Assembly (NCBI GenBank): GCA_033811195.1
Contig: JAPXOZ010000014.1
Coordinates: 1 to 45,567 of the forward strand
Length of the DNA stretch: 45,567 nucleotides
Source: Cacconaster sp033811195
GTDB lineage: Bacteria > Bacteroidota > Bacteroidia > Bacteroidales > UBA932
Direction: 5' to 3'
A program made the translations under genes and the position numbers. Below are positions 7,706 to 16,993 of this stretch, in pieces. The notes below the pieces were generated by a model. That model saw only the letters and a program-made list of their open reading frames with translations, was not told the DNA's origin and searched no databases. Numbering within the stretch: the stretch's first letter is position 1; every line of letters starts with the position of its first letter.

Positions 7706-9406
7706 TTATTTCTTGAAAAAAAATGATTTTTGTCTCTGTTTTTTCCGAATATTGCGCTCAACAAAGAGTGGATTGCCTGTTTTTGGGTCAATTCCGGTAT
7801 AAAACATTACAGAAGAACGTGTCATAGGAGTCGGAGTGAAATCCTGAACCTGTTCCATATAAAGATTCTTCAAGTGGGGATTGCGTGAAAGACTTTCCAT
7901 ATCCTCCATCCTGCATCCGGGATGACCGGAGATAAAGTATGGCACGAGCTGATATTTGAATCCTTTATGACTACAAATAGCATCAAATTCCTGTCTCAAC
8001 TTTTCGAAAATTCTGAAAGAGGGCTTACCCATTACGTGGAGTACATGCTCGCAGGTGTGTTCCGGAGCTACCTTTAAACGACCTGATGTATGTTTTGTAA
8101 CCAATTGTTCGAGATAAGGCTTTGACGTATCATCCAGATAACCATCTTTGTCGAGGAAGAGGTCATATCTGATACCGCTACCGATATAGGCATTTTTGAT
8201 GCCTGGAACTTTAAGCACTTTATCATAGAGCGAGAGCAATTCTTTGTGCGAAGTATCTAAATTATTGCAACGCGAAGGGAAGAGACAGGAGTCTCTTTGG
8301 CACCTGACACAAAGTAAACGATCGCGTCCCTTCATTCGGTACATATTGGCCGTGGGTGCTCCCAGATCTGTGATATTACCTTTGAAATCCGGCATTGCCG
8401 TAAGCTCCTCTACCTCCTTGAGTATTGATTCTGGAGTCCTGGACTGTACAAATTTACCCTGATGTGCTGCTATAGTGCAAAAATTGCATCCTCCAAAGCA
8501 GCCACGGTGGGTGGTCACCGAATGTTTGATCATCTCATAGGCTGGAATATGCTTGTTGCGGTACCTTGGATGCGGTTTTCTAGTAAAAGGCAGCGCATAG
8601 ATTGCATCCATCTCCTGCTCAGTGGCAGGAGGATAAGGGGGATTTATGCATACAAATTGCTCTCCGCATTTCTCAACCAGCATCTGGGGATCCATACGGT
8701 TAGCCTGATCCTCGATTATGTTGAAATTTGAAACGAAAGCTCGTTTATCACTCTTGCAACGCTCAAATGAGGCAAGGGCGATATGTTCTACCAAGGGTTT
8801 ATTGTCGGAGAGATATCCCACCTGAGGGATTGATTGCAATACTTGTATATGGGCACCTGTAGCTAGAGTATCCGCAATGGCACAGATAGGCCTCTCCCCC
8901 ATTCCATAAACCAGCAGGTCAGCTCCGCTTTCTAACAAAATTGAGGGTTTAAGTTCATCCTGCCAGTAATCGTAATGCGTCAAGCGACGCAGAGAAGCTT
9001 CTATACCCCCTATTACCACCGGCACCTCAGGAAACAGTTCTTTGAGAATTTGGGTATATACGGTCACGGCATAATCGGGTCTGAATGAAGCTTTACCACC
9101 GGGTGTATAGGCGTCATTGCTGCGCAGACGCTTTGCAGCAGTATAGTGGTTGACCATGGAATCCATTGCACCGGAGGTAACTCCGAAAAAAAGTTTCGGT
9201 TCCCCAAGTTTTCTGAAATCCCTCAAATCATCCCTCCAATTGGGTTGCGGAACTACCGCTACACGATATCCTGTATTTTCCAGCACCCTCGCTATGACGG
9301 CTGTACCGAAAGCGGGGTGGTCAATAAACGCGTCTCCTGTAAAAAGGATAATATCGGGTGCATCCCAGCCGAGGGCTTCAATCTCTTTTTTGCTAGTGGG
9401 AATCAT
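7706..9406 (-). CDS. YgiQ family radical SAM protein
   Basis: About 566 aa. It carries an N-terminal B12-binding-like region (ILFTGDAFIDHPAFGTAVIARVLE), the radical-SAM cluster motif CFGGCNFC near residue 300 in THRGCFGGCNFCTIAA, and a C-terminal YgiQ extension with further cysteines (CVRCQRDSCLFPSRC). The biochemical role of YgiQ is not established as far as I know. It ends in a Lys/Arg-rich tail. The frame can start at GTG 9409 (4-nt overlap with argS) or ATG 9406 (TGATG junction with the argS stop); the ATG is chosen. Tight coupling to argS implies co-transcription. Confidence 0.92.
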   Translation of the reverse strand: MIPTSKKEIEALGWDAPDIILFTGDAFIDHPAFGTAVIARVLENTGYRVAVVPQPNWRDDLRDFRKLGEPKLFFGVTSGAMDSMVNHYTAAKRLRSNDAYTPGGKASFRPDYAVTVYTQILKELFPEVPVVIGGIEASLRRLTHYDYWQDELKPSILLESGADLLVYGMGERPICAIADTLATGAHIQVLQSIPQVGYLSDNKPLVEHIALASFERCKSDKRAFVSNFNIIEDQANRMDPQMLVEKCGEQFVCINPPYPPATEQEMDAIYALPFTRKPHPRYRNKHIPAYEMIKHSVTTHRGCFGGCNFCTIAAHQGKFVQSRTPESILKEVEELTAMPDFKGNITDLGAPTANMYRMKGRDRLLCVRCQRDSCLFPSRCNNLDTSHKELLSLYDKVLKVPGIKNAYIGSGIRYDLFLDKDGYLDDTSKPYLEQLVTKHTSGRLKVAPEHTCEHVLHVMGKPSFRIFEKLRQEFDAICSHKGFKYQLVPYFISGHPGCRMEDMESLSRNPHLKNLYMEQVQDFTPTPMTRSSVMFYTGIDPKTGNPLFVERNIRKKQRQKSFFFKK

Positions 9407-11187
9407 CACATCCTCTCAGGTAGCGAAATCCCGAGAATGCCCATCGCCTTAACAAGAACCTGCGCAATGATGGATATCAGATAGAGACGCTGGGCACGTG
9501 TGTCTGAATCCTCTTCCCTCAAAATAGAGGTGTCATGATAGTACTGGTTGAACTCCTTTGCCAGATCATAGGCATAATTGGCAATAATTGCAGGGGAATG
9601 TGCATCCCCACCTTCCCTCAACTTGTCAGGATAGGTACTCAACAATTGAACGATAATCTCTTCCTTAGGAAGGAGCTTCGCTCCTGTCATAGAAGGCTCC
9701 ATATTCTGCTCCGAGGCCTTCCTGAGGATGGATTTTATGCGAGCATGGGTGTACTGAATAAATGGACCTGTATTACCGTTGAAATCAATCGATTCCTTAG
9801 GATCAAAGACCATTGTCTTTTTGGGATCCACCTTGATAATGAAATATTTTAACGCTCCAAGGCTAATCATCTTGAAAAGGGCCCCCTGCTCTTCATCGCT
9901 CATATCCTCGATTTTACCAAGTTCCAAAGAGGTCTCCTTCGCCGTATTGTACATATTCTCGAGAAGGTCGTCAGCATCCACAACAGTTCCTTCACGTGAC
10001 TTCATTTTACCATCCGGCAATTCTACCATACCATAGGAGAGGTGATAAATAGAGTCGGACCACTCAAATCCCAACTTTTTAAGAATGAGTTTAAGTACCT
10101 GGAAATGATAATTCTGTTCGTTGCCGACTACGTAGATGTGCTCATCAAATCTATATTCGTCATATCTTTGGTGAGCCGTGCCGATATCCTGTGTCATATA
10201 GACTGAGGTGCCGTCACTTCTGAGGAGAATTTTCTTGTCAAGTCCATCTTCGGTAAGATCGCACCATACTGAACCATCTTCCTGCTTTTCGAAAATACCC
10301 CTTTCTAATCCTTCTAAGACAAGAGATTTACCTAAAAGATAGGTCTGCGACTCATAATAGGTCTTGTCGAATTCTATACCCAGATTGCGGTAGGTAACAT
10401 CAAAACCGTCATAAACCCATCCATTCATCTTTTTCCAGAGATCAACCACCTCTTTGTCACCTTGTTCCCATTTCAAGAGCATATCCTGCGCCTCTTTGAG
10501 CAGGTAAGACTTTTTTTCAGCCTCATCCTTTTCTATACCTTCACGCTCCATTATCTCTTTCACTTCAGCAGTAAGCATATCGTTGAATTTAACATAATAA
10601 TCGCCCACAAGATGATCACCTTTAAGTCCTGTGGAGGCAGGAGTCTCACCGTTGCCTTCTTTGAGCCATGCGAGCATTGATTTACAGATATGAATACCCC
10701 TGTCATTAACAAGGTTGACCTTTACGATATTATGTCCATTAGCAGCCAGAAGCTGGGAAACGGACCATCCGAGAAGATTGTTGCGAATGTGACCCAGATG
10801 AAGCGGTTTGTTGGTGTTGGGTGAAGAAAATTCCACCATCACAGTCTTTCCGGTAGAGGGTAACCGACCGTAATATTCATTTTCACCGATGGATTTGAGT
10901 ACGCTTGCCCAAAAAGAGGGAGCTAGCTTGATATTTAGAAAACCCTTGATGACATTGAACGAATCAACCTCAGGGTAGTTTTTCTCCAAATATGCTCCTA
11001 TCTCCTGTGCGGTGGCCTCAGGTGTCTTTTTGCTCATCTTGAGCAAAGAAAAAACCACAAGGGTGTAGTCACCCTCAAACTCTTTCCTTGTTGCCTGTAC
11101 CTGGATCTCTGATTGGGGGAGCTCAACGCCGTAGAGTGACTTGAGTCCCCCTTGTATCGCTTCTTGTAAAAAATCTGTCGGATTCAT
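9406..11187 (-). CDS. argS: arginyl-tRNA synthetase
   Basis: A 593-aa class I aminoacyl-tRNA synthetase charging tRNA-Arg. The Arg-specific N-terminal domain is present at 1-110. The HIGH motif reads PLHLGHIRNN and the KMSKS equivalent is KMKSREGT, the usual degenerate form in ArgS. The C-terminal anticodon-binding helical domain (NGNTGPFIQYTHARIKSIL onward) is intact. Length is normal for the family. It overlaps the symporter gene by 4 nt upstream and abuts ygiQ downstream, forming a translationally coupled set. A tRNA-Arg gene (CCT) occurs elsewhere in the window at 34653. Confidence 0.97.
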   Translation of the reverse strand: MNPTDFLQEAIQGGLKSLYGVELPQSEIQVQATRKEFEGDYTLVVFSLLKMSKKTPEATAQEIGAYLEKNYPEVDSFNVIKGFLNIKLAPSFWASVLKSIGENEYYGRLPSTGKTVMVEFSSPNTNKPLHLGHIRNNLLGWSVSQLLAANGHNIVKVNLVNDRGIHICKSMLAWLKEGNGETPASTGLKGDHLVGDYYVKFNDMLTAEVKEIMEREGIEKDEAEKKSYLLKEAQDMLLKWEQGDKEVVDLWKKMNGWVYDGFDVTYRNLGIEFDKTYYESQTYLLGKSLVLEGLERGIFEKQEDGSVWCDLTEDGLDKKILLRSDGTSVYMTQDIGTAHQRYDEYRFDEHIYVVGNEQNYHFQVLKLILKKLGFEWSDSIYHLSYGMVELPDGKMKSREGTVVDADDLLENMYNTAKETSLELGKIEDMSDEEQGALFKMISLGALKYFIIKVDPKKTMVFDPKESIDFNGNTGPFIQYTHARIKSILRKASEQNMEPSMTGAKLLPKEEIIVQLLSTYPDKLREGGDAHSPAIIANYAYDLAKEFNQYYHDTSILREEDSDTRAQRLYLISIIAQVLVKAMGILGISLPERM

Positions 11188-12608
11188 TTCACTTTGATTG
11201 GTTGCTTAACTTTCTTTTCCTTTTTATTGGCGGCAAAATAAATCTTCATCTCCTTTCTGGCCTTTGGGGCTAGCATAAATAGGGTGAACATCGTAGGAAA
11301 TGCCATCAGAGCGTAAGCCGTATCAATTAGGCTGATCGCCGCCTTGAGCGGGATCATTGCCGACACAACCAGCATAATAAGGAAAAAAATGTTGTAGTAT
11401 TTTGCATATTGTACACCGAAAAGAAATCCGGTGCATTTTTGTCCGTAATAGGAATAAGAGAACATCGTGCTGAATGCAAACATCAACACCATTACAAAGA
11501 GCAGATAGCCGCCCACAGCCGGAATCGAGGCATTGAAGGCATTGATAGCGAACTTAAGTCCCTCCATCGAACTCATTCCCGATCCGGCAGGCATAATCGA
11601 AGGGTCAAGTCTTGTGCCAATAAGCACGGCGATAGCTGTAAGAGTGCAAACCAGACCGGAATCAATTGAGGGACCAATCATCGCCACAAGACCTTCACGC
11701 ACCGGCTCGTTGTTTTTTGATGCACCATGCATCATGGAAGCAGTACCTACTCCGGCCTCATTGACTAAAGCTGCACGACGCACACCGGTAAGAGCTATCA
11801 TTATTATCGAACCGATACCCCCACCGAGAGCCCCTTTTGGAGTAAAGGCTCCGGTAATTATATCCTTGAAGACTCCCGGAACATGACCAATATGTCTAAT
11901 CATAATAAAGAGTACGAGAATAAAATAGAGCCCAACCATAAGGGGAACCAGTTTGGTGGAGACTTTAGAAATCCTCTTGATACCGCCAATGATTACACCG
12001 GCAACAATCGCTGTTATGATCACTCCTATAATGAATCTCAGCAGAAGAGTATTCTGCTCGGGAGCAAAAAAGAGAGAGGTAACAGACTCGGTAAGCTGGT
12101 TGGACTGCATTATACATAGCGTGCCTATAAGACCGAATATAGAGAAGAATACCGCGAGAGGTTTCCATTTAGTGCCCAGTCCCGATGTGATCATATACAT
12201 TGTGCCACCCTGTGTCTCTCCGGCAGAATCCTTCCCTTTAAACATCACTGCGATGGTACCTTCAAAGAATTTGGTAGCCATACCTACAATGGAACTTACC
12301 CACATCCAGAATATTGCCCCCGGGCCACCCACAGATATGGCAATAGCCACACCTGCAATATTGCCCATACCGACTGTCGCTGCGATGGCACTGGTCAGTG
12401 CCTCAAAGGAACTGATCTGCCCGTCGGCTTTATCGTCCTTGACTCTAAGAGCCTGAATAGCTCTACCATACCTGCGTAGCGGTGTAAATCCTGAATAAAA
12501 GAGAAAGAAGAAACCGCCTCCAATAAGAAGGAAAAAGAGCGGATATCCACAAATAAAGTCGCTAACGACAGTAATGCCGTTGCCAAGTGCATTCCAGAAA
12601 TTACTCAT
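11184..12608 (-). CDS. alanine/glycine:cation symporter (AGCS family)
   Basis: A 474-aa inner-membrane protein with about ten or eleven membrane segments. The AGCS signature is clear: FEALTSAIAATVGMGNIAGVAIAI, GGPGAIFWMWVSSIVGMATKFFE, and GVRRAALVNEAGVGTASMMH. These proteins take up alanine or glycine with sodium. A basic C-terminal tail (KKEKKVKQPIKVK) probably stays cytosolic. The gene lies 15 nt downstream of the M3 peptidase and overlaps argS by 4 nt. Substrate specificity is inferred from the family. Confidence 0.93.
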   Translation of the reverse strand: MSNFWNALGNGITVVSDFICGYPLFFLLIGGGFFFLFYSGFTPLRRYGRAIQALRVKDDKADGQISSFEALTSAIAATVGMGNIAGVAIAISVGGPGAIFWMWVSSIVGMATKFFEGTIAVMFKGKDSAGETQGGTMYMITSGLGTKWKPLAVFFSIFGLIGTLCIMQSNQLTESVTSLFFAPEQNTLLLRFIIGVIITAIVAGVIIGGIKRISKVSTKLVPLMVGLYFILVLFIMIRHIGHVPGVFKDIITGAFTPKGALGGGIGSIIMIALTGVRRAALVNEAGVGTASMMHGASKNNEPVREGLVAMIGPSIDSGLVCTLTAIAVLIGTRLDPSIMPAGSGMSSMEGLKFAINAFNASIPAVGGYLLFVMVLMFAFSTMFSYSYYGQKCTGFLFGVQYAKYYNIFFLIMLVVSAMIPLKAAISLIDTAYALMAFPTMFTLFMLAPKARKEMKIYFAANKKEKKVKQPIKVK

Positions 12609-12623
12609 GCCTTTGAAGGAATG

Positions 12624-14705
12624 CTAGTTGAGTCCTCTATTTTTCAATAAAGGCTCTATCCTGGGCTCTCTGCCACGGAAATTGACATAAAGCTTCATTG
12701 CCTCGTCAACACCGGGACGCTCGAGAATCTCCTTACGGAATTTGAGCGCAACTTCGGGATTGAATATATCTCCGGTCTCTACAAATGCCTCGTATGCATC
12801 ACAGTCGAGCACCTCAGCCCAAATGTAGCTGTAATAACCGGCCGTATAACCACCACCGAATGTATGATTGAAATAGGGTGAACGATATCTGGAAGGTATT
12901 TGAGGCAGAAGTCCTCTTTCTCCAAGAACTTTATTCTCGAAAGTTATCGGGTCGAGATCCTCCGGAATGCTCTTGAGCACATGGAAGTCCATATCGAGAA
13001 ACGAAGCCGCCAGATATTCCACAGTAGCAAATCCCTGTCCATACTTACCTGCCTTGTCGAGCTTTTCGATAAGTTCTGCGGGGATTACTTCACCGGTCTC
13101 ATAGTGCTTTGCATACTCCTTAAGCATCTCAGGCTCAAATACCCAGTGCTCCATTATCTGCGAAGGAAGCTCTACGAAGTCACGTGTCATACGACCCAGA
13201 CCCTTGTATCTCACATCACAAAGGAGCGATGCCAGAGCATGACCAAACTCATGGAAGAAAGTATTGGTCTCATCAGTACTCAAAAGAGCAGGCTTGTCAC
13301 CTGAAGGACGGGTAAAGTTGCCCACTATGGTCACAAGAGGAAGCACCCTCTGGCCATCTTTATAGTATTGTGAGCGGAATCCGCCGCACCATGCACCACC
13401 ACGTTTCTCGCCCGGACGGGAGAACATGTCCATAAATAAAATACCCAAAGTGGTACCGTCAGCCTCCTTGCACTCAAATGCCACAGCCTCCGGATGAGGA
13501 AGAGGTACATTGTCAAGCTGCTCGAAAGTGATTCCGAAAAGCTTGTTCGCAACAAAGAAAATACCTTCACGTACATTTTCCAGTTTGAAATAAGGACGTA
13601 ATTCCTCATCGGAGATATTGTATTTGCTCTGCATCGACTTTTCGAAATAGTATCTCCAGTCAGCAGCAACTACCTCATTGATTCCATCTTGTGCAGCCAG
13701 AGCTTCTATATCCGCAAGCTCGGATTTGGCCACGGCAAGTGCGGGAGTCCAGAGTTGGTTGAGAAGGGAATATACGGCATCGGCATTCTTTGCCATCCTA
13801 TCTTCAAGAACATAGGCTGCATAATCCTCATATCCGAGTAGATTTGCTTTCTGCAAACGCAGGGAAATAAGCTTTTTAATTACCTGATTGTTGTCATACT
13901 CGTTGCCGTTGTTGCAGCGGTTGAGATATGCGTCAAGCATTGTTATTCTCAGCTCACGATTGTCTGCAGCCTGCAGGAAGGGCATTACGCTGGGATTGTC
14001 GAGTCCAAAGAGCCAACCATCTTTGTTCGCCTGCTGTGCACGTGTGGCAGCTGTAGCGATTTGGGCCTCTGAAAGACCGGCAAGATCCTCTTCATTTTCT
14101 ATTAGAAGTGTCCATTCGGTCTCTTTAAGGAGATTCTGCCCAAAAGCAAGCTGATTTGCTGCCAATTCTGTATTTATTTTCTTTAGCTCCTCTTTTTTAT
14201 CGGCTGGGAGTTCAGCGCCATTACGGGCAAAGCCCTTATATGTCTCTGTCAAAAGTCGCATCTGGTCTTCTTCTAAACCAAGATTGTCCCTATTGTCATA
14301 TACCTCTTTTATCCTTGCAAAGAGTGCTTCGTTAAGATTGATCTCATTGAAATGAGCGCTCGTCAGAGGAGAGAGTTCTCTAGCGATGGCTTTAATCTCC
14401 TCGTTGGATTTAACACCAGAGGCGCTTCCGAACACGGCAGAGACGTTGCTGAGCAGTTCACCTGAATTACTATAGGCCACAACAGTATTTTCAAAGGTAG
14501 CGGGCTCCGGATTGGATGTAATTGAATCAATCTCTGCGGAGTGCACCTCCATTGCTTTAATATATGCGGGTAGATAATGCTCGGGACGTACCTGCTCAAA
14601 GGGAGGTATCTCAAAGGGTGTGTTCCAATCGCCGAGAAGCGGGTTTGTCTCTGTACAGGCAGTCATCATAAGTACTGCGAAAATTGGTAGTATAAGTTTT
14701 TTCAT
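12624..14705 (-). CDS. M3 family zinc peptidase, lipoprotein (dipeptidyl carboxypeptidase type)
   Basis: A 693-aa metallopeptidase of the oligopeptidase A/Dcp family. The start MKKLILPIFAVLMMTACTET is a lipoprotein signal with lipobox Cys17, so the enzyme is probably anchored in the periplasm or outer membrane. The zinc site HEFGH lies near residue 480 in TNTFFHEFGHALASLL, with a later Glu in the expected region. The family cleaves short peptides, often removing C-terminal dipeptides. It sits 31 bp downstream of rpoD and 15 nt before the alanine symporter; peptide breakdown followed by amino acid uptake would fit that order, which is inference. Confidence 0.92.
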   Translation of the reverse strand: MKKLILPIFAVLMMTACTETNPLLGDWNTPFEIPPFEQVRPEHYLPAYIKAMEVHSAEIDSITSNPEPATFENTVVAYSNSGELLSNVSAVFGSASGVKSNEEIKAIARELSPLTSAHFNEINLNEALFARIKEVYDNRDNLGLEEDQMRLLTETYKGFARNGAELPADKKEELKKINTELAANQLAFGQNLLKETEWTLLIENEEDLAGLSEAQIATAATRAQQANKDGWLFGLDNPSVMPFLQAADNRELRITMLDAYLNRCNNGNEYDNNQVIKKLISLRLQKANLLGYEDYAAYVLEDRMAKNADAVYSLLNQLWTPALAVAKSELADIEALAAQDGINEVVAADWRYYFEKSMQSKYNISDEELRPYFKLENVREGIFFVANKLFGITFEQLDNVPLPHPEAVAFECKEADGTTLGILFMDMFSRPGEKRGGAWCGGFRSQYYKDGQRVLPLVTIVGNFTRPSGDKPALLSTDETNTFFHEFGHALASLLCDVRYKGLGRMTRDFVELPSQIMEHWVFEPEMLKEYAKHYETGEVIPAELIEKLDKAGKYGQGFATVEYLAASFLDMDFHVLKSIPEDLDPITFENKVLGERGLLPQIPSRYRSPYFNHTFGGGYTAGYYSYIWAEVLDCDAYEAFVETGDIFNPEVALKFRKEILERPGVDEAMKLYVNFRGREPRIEPLLKNRGLN

Positions 14706-14736
14706 TGTGATTATATTTTTTTAGCTTTTACAGGGC

Positions 14737-15597
14737 TTATCCTAGGTAGCTCTTGAGGAGTTTGCTGCGGGCACTGTGGCGCAGTCTCCTAATAGCTTTT
14801 TCTTTGATCTGGCGTACTCTCTCGCGGGTCAGTCCGAAGTGTTCGCCGATCTCCTCCAAAGTCATCTCCTGGCATCCTATGCCGAAGAAGTATTTTACAA
14901 TATCACGCTCTCTCTCCGTAAGTGTGGAGAGGGCTCTTTCAATCTCTTTGTTAAGTGATTCATTTACAAGGCCGCGATCGGCATTGGGAGAATCATTGTT
15001 GACAAGAACGTCGAGCAGGCTGTTGTCTTCACCGTCAACAAAAGGAGCGTCCACAGAGACATGGCGACCCGATACCCTGAGGGTATCTGCAATTTTCTCT
15101 CTGGGAATATCGAGAATTTCAGAGAGTTCATCAGTAGAAGGCATGCGCTCGTGCTCCTGCTCAAATTTGGAGAGCGCTTTGTTGATCTTGTTAAGTGAAC
15201 CAACCTGATTCAGTGGCAGCCGTACGATTCTGGACTGTTCCGCCAATGCTTGGAGAATAGACTGTCTTATCCACCATACTGCGTATGAAATGAATTTGAA
15301 GCCGCGAGTCTCATCAAACTTTTCCGCTGCCTTGATCAAGCCGAGGTTACCCTCGTTAATAAGGTCAGGAAGGCTGATTCCCTGATTCTGATACTGTTTA
15401 GCTACTGAAACCACAAATCTCAAATTGGCTTTGGTGAGCTTTTCAAGTGCCTCGGGGTCGCCTTTTCTGATTCTCTGCGCGAGCTCCACTTCTTCCTCGA
15501 CAGTAATAAGCTCTTCCCTACCTATCTCCTGCAAGTATTTGTCGAGCGAAGCGCTTTCGCGATTGGTTATTGATTTTGTAATTTTGAGTTGTCTCAT
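14737..15597 (-). CDS. rpoD: RNA polymerase primary sigma factor (sigma-70)
   Basis: A 286-aa sigma factor with regions 1.2 to 4 but no region 1.1, the compact form of the Bacteroidota housekeeping sigma. Region 2 reads TKANLRFVVSVAKQYQNQG, GNLGLIKAAEKFDETRGFKF and SYAVWWIRQSILQAL. Region 4 ends in the helix-turn-helix EEIGEHFGLTRERVRQIKEKAIRRLR. It would recognise the TTG/TAnnTTTG promoters seen across this window. A -7 box lies upstream at 15644-15637, and the upstream intergenic region is rich in dyad symmetry. Confidence 0.96.
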   Translation of the reverse strand: MRQLKITKSITNRESASLDKYLQEIGREELITVEEEVELAQRIRKGDPEALEKLTKANLRFVVSVAKQYQNQGISLPDLINEGNLGLIKAAEKFDETRGFKFISYAVWWIRQSILQALAEQSRIVRLPLNQVGSLNKINKALSKFEQEHERMPSTDELSEILDIPREKIADTLRVSGRHVSVDAPFVDGEDNSLLDVLVNNDSPNADRGLVNESLNKEIERALSTLTERERDIVKYFFGIGCQEMTLEEIGEHFGLTRERVRQIKEKAIRRLRHSARSKLLKSYLG

Positions 15598-15636
15598 TCA
15601 AAAATTATATAAGGTTTTATAATAGTGGTGTTTGTG

Positions 15637-15644
15637 CAAAAATA
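15637..15644 (-). promoter_or_regulatory. -7 box upstream of rpoD
   Basis: TATTTTTG on the minus strand matches TAnnTTTG exactly, 40 nt upstream of the rpoD ATG. No good -33 TTG is found 19-20 nt upstream; that region is occupied by inverted repeats. Confidence 0.5.
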
Positions 15645-15704
15645 CACACATGCGGACAATATAGATTCCCGCACGTGTATGTGTATATTGTACGAATATA
15701 TTCG
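15644..15704. repeat. overlapping inverted repeats between htrA and rpoD
   Basis: Three dyads are visible: ACAATATA (15656-15663) with TATATTGT (15684-15691), exact; ACACACATGCGG (15644-15655) with a partial complement at 15669-15684; and the exact 12-mer palindrome CGAATATATTCG (15693-15704). The first two interleave, so as RNA they would be alternative or pseudoknotted. They may be operators for rpoD or an htrA 3' structure. Confidence 0.6.
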
Positions 15705-15731
15705 AGTAAAGTTACAAAAAAAATGAAACTT

Positions 15732-16862
15732 TTACAAGGAAACTATCAACTCCAGCTGTTTTCCACCTCTTTTAATAGTAATTACGGCTTGTTCTCCGGG
15801 ACGCAGGCGATTCATTTGCTCCTGTACCGCAGCTCCGTTTCTCACTTTATTGAGATTAATTTCCGTAATGATATCACCGACTCTTATCCCTCCCTTTTCA
15901 GCGGGACTGTTGGGCTGAACCTCCGCCACATAGACTCCTTCCATACTCTCAAGACTAAACTGGCGTGCCATACTGTCTGTAATGTCTGTCATGGAAATGC
16001 CCAGTAATGCTCGGCGCACCTCGCCATATCTGATAAAATCTTCGGTTATCTTTTTCACGATGTTGACAGGTACTGCAAATGAGTAGCCGGCATAAGAGCC
16101 GGTAAGGGAGATTATGGAAGTATTGATGCCTACCAGTTCGCCCATCGTATTGATCAGAGCGCCGCCACTATTTCCCGGGTTGACGGCAGCATCAGTCTGA
16201 ATGAATGATTCTACACGGTACTGGCCATCATAATTGGGAAGCGAACGTCCTTTGGCGCTGACAATTCCGGCTGTGATGGTAGATCGCAAATCGTATGGGC
16301 TGCCGATGGCAAGCACCCATTCCCCGAGCCTCAAATTGTCGGAATCACCAAGGGCAATGGCGGGAAGGGATTCTTCATCAATTTTTAGCAGGGCTATATC
16401 CGTGGCCGGGTCTGTACCGACCAATTTAGCGGGATAGGATTTGTTGTTTTCAAGCGTCACCTCAATCTGATCCGCCCCGGATATTACATGGTTGTTGGTT
16501 ACGATATAACCGTCCTCACGGACAATGACACCGGAACCCATGCCCACTTGATCTTTAGGTGTAGCAAAACCGAAAATAAGATCCATGATGGAAGAGGGAA
16601 CTTTTGCTGCCCTTTTGACAACTTTGACATAAACAACAGTATGGACTGCCGTTTCGGCAGCATCTGAAAAGTCCCCCATTTCTGTCTTTATGACTGTCCG
16701 ATGTGTAGTGCCCTGAATCCTCGAAAGAGTGGATGATCGCTCCAAATCAGCCTCTGTAATAGCTTTAGAGAGCTTTGTTTCAACCACCTTGTCCGCCACA
16801 AGCCAAGAAATTGTGAGTGAAAGCAATAAAGTAATTAGCAAAAAAAGGGTATTTCGTTTCAT
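15732..16862 (-). CDS. HtrA/DegP-like periplasmic serine protease
   Basis: A 376-aa trypsin-fold protease with a single PDZ domain, closer in layout to DegS than to two-PDZ DegP. Residues 1-25 form a hydrophobic signal or anchor (LFLLITLLLSLTISWLVA). The catalytic triad is His125 (VTNNHVI), Asp155 (ATDIALL) and Ser232 (GNSGGALI). The PDZ domain spans about 285-376 (VYVAEVQPNSPAEKGGIRVGDIITEIN). It should degrade or sense misfolded envelope proteins. The regulated-protease role of DegS is not implied. It is transcribed divergently from dnaN and lies upstream of rpoD. Confidence 0.93.
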   Translation of the reverse strand: MKRNTLFLLITLLLSLTISWLVADKVVETKLSKAITEADLERSSTLSRIQGTTHRTVIKTEMGDFSDAAETAVHTVVYVKVVKRAAKVPSSIMDLIFGFATPKDQVGMGSGVIVREDGYIVTNNHVISGADQIEVTLENNKSYPAKLVGTDPATDIALLKIDEESLPAIALGDSDNLRLGEWVLAIGSPYDLRSTITAGIVSAKGRSLPNYDGQYRVESFIQTDAAVNPGNSGGALINTMGELVGINTSIISLTGSYAGYSFAVPVNIVKKITEDFIRYGEVRRALLGISMTDITDSMARQFSLESMEGVYVAEVQPNSPAEKGGIRVGDIITEINLNKVRNGAAVQEQMNRLRPGEQAVITIKRGGKQLELIVSL

Positions 16863-16922
16863 AAGTTCTAAGTAATTCGAATTATATTGTAAAATAAACC
16901 AAAATATATGCCAAAAAATTAT

Positions 16923-16930
16923 TACATTTG
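16923..16930 (+). promoter_or_regulatory. -7 box upstream of dnaN
   Basis: TACATTTG matches TAnnTTTG, 63 nt upstream of the dnaN ATG at 16994. No TTG sits at the usual 19-20 nt spacing (the nearest is at 16887-16889). The intergenic stretch 16863-16993 is AT-rich and contains no other feature I can support. Confidence 0.5.
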
Positions 16931-16993
16931 TGGGTCATAAACAAGATTTGGCAATTTGAAAATAAGAGATAAAAATATATAAAATTACGGAAT

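Noticed and set aside
11953..12456. A 167-codon open frame on plus opposite the alanine symporter
   Set aside because: Mirror of a conserved AGCS gene; composition reflects the complementary strand of membrane segments.
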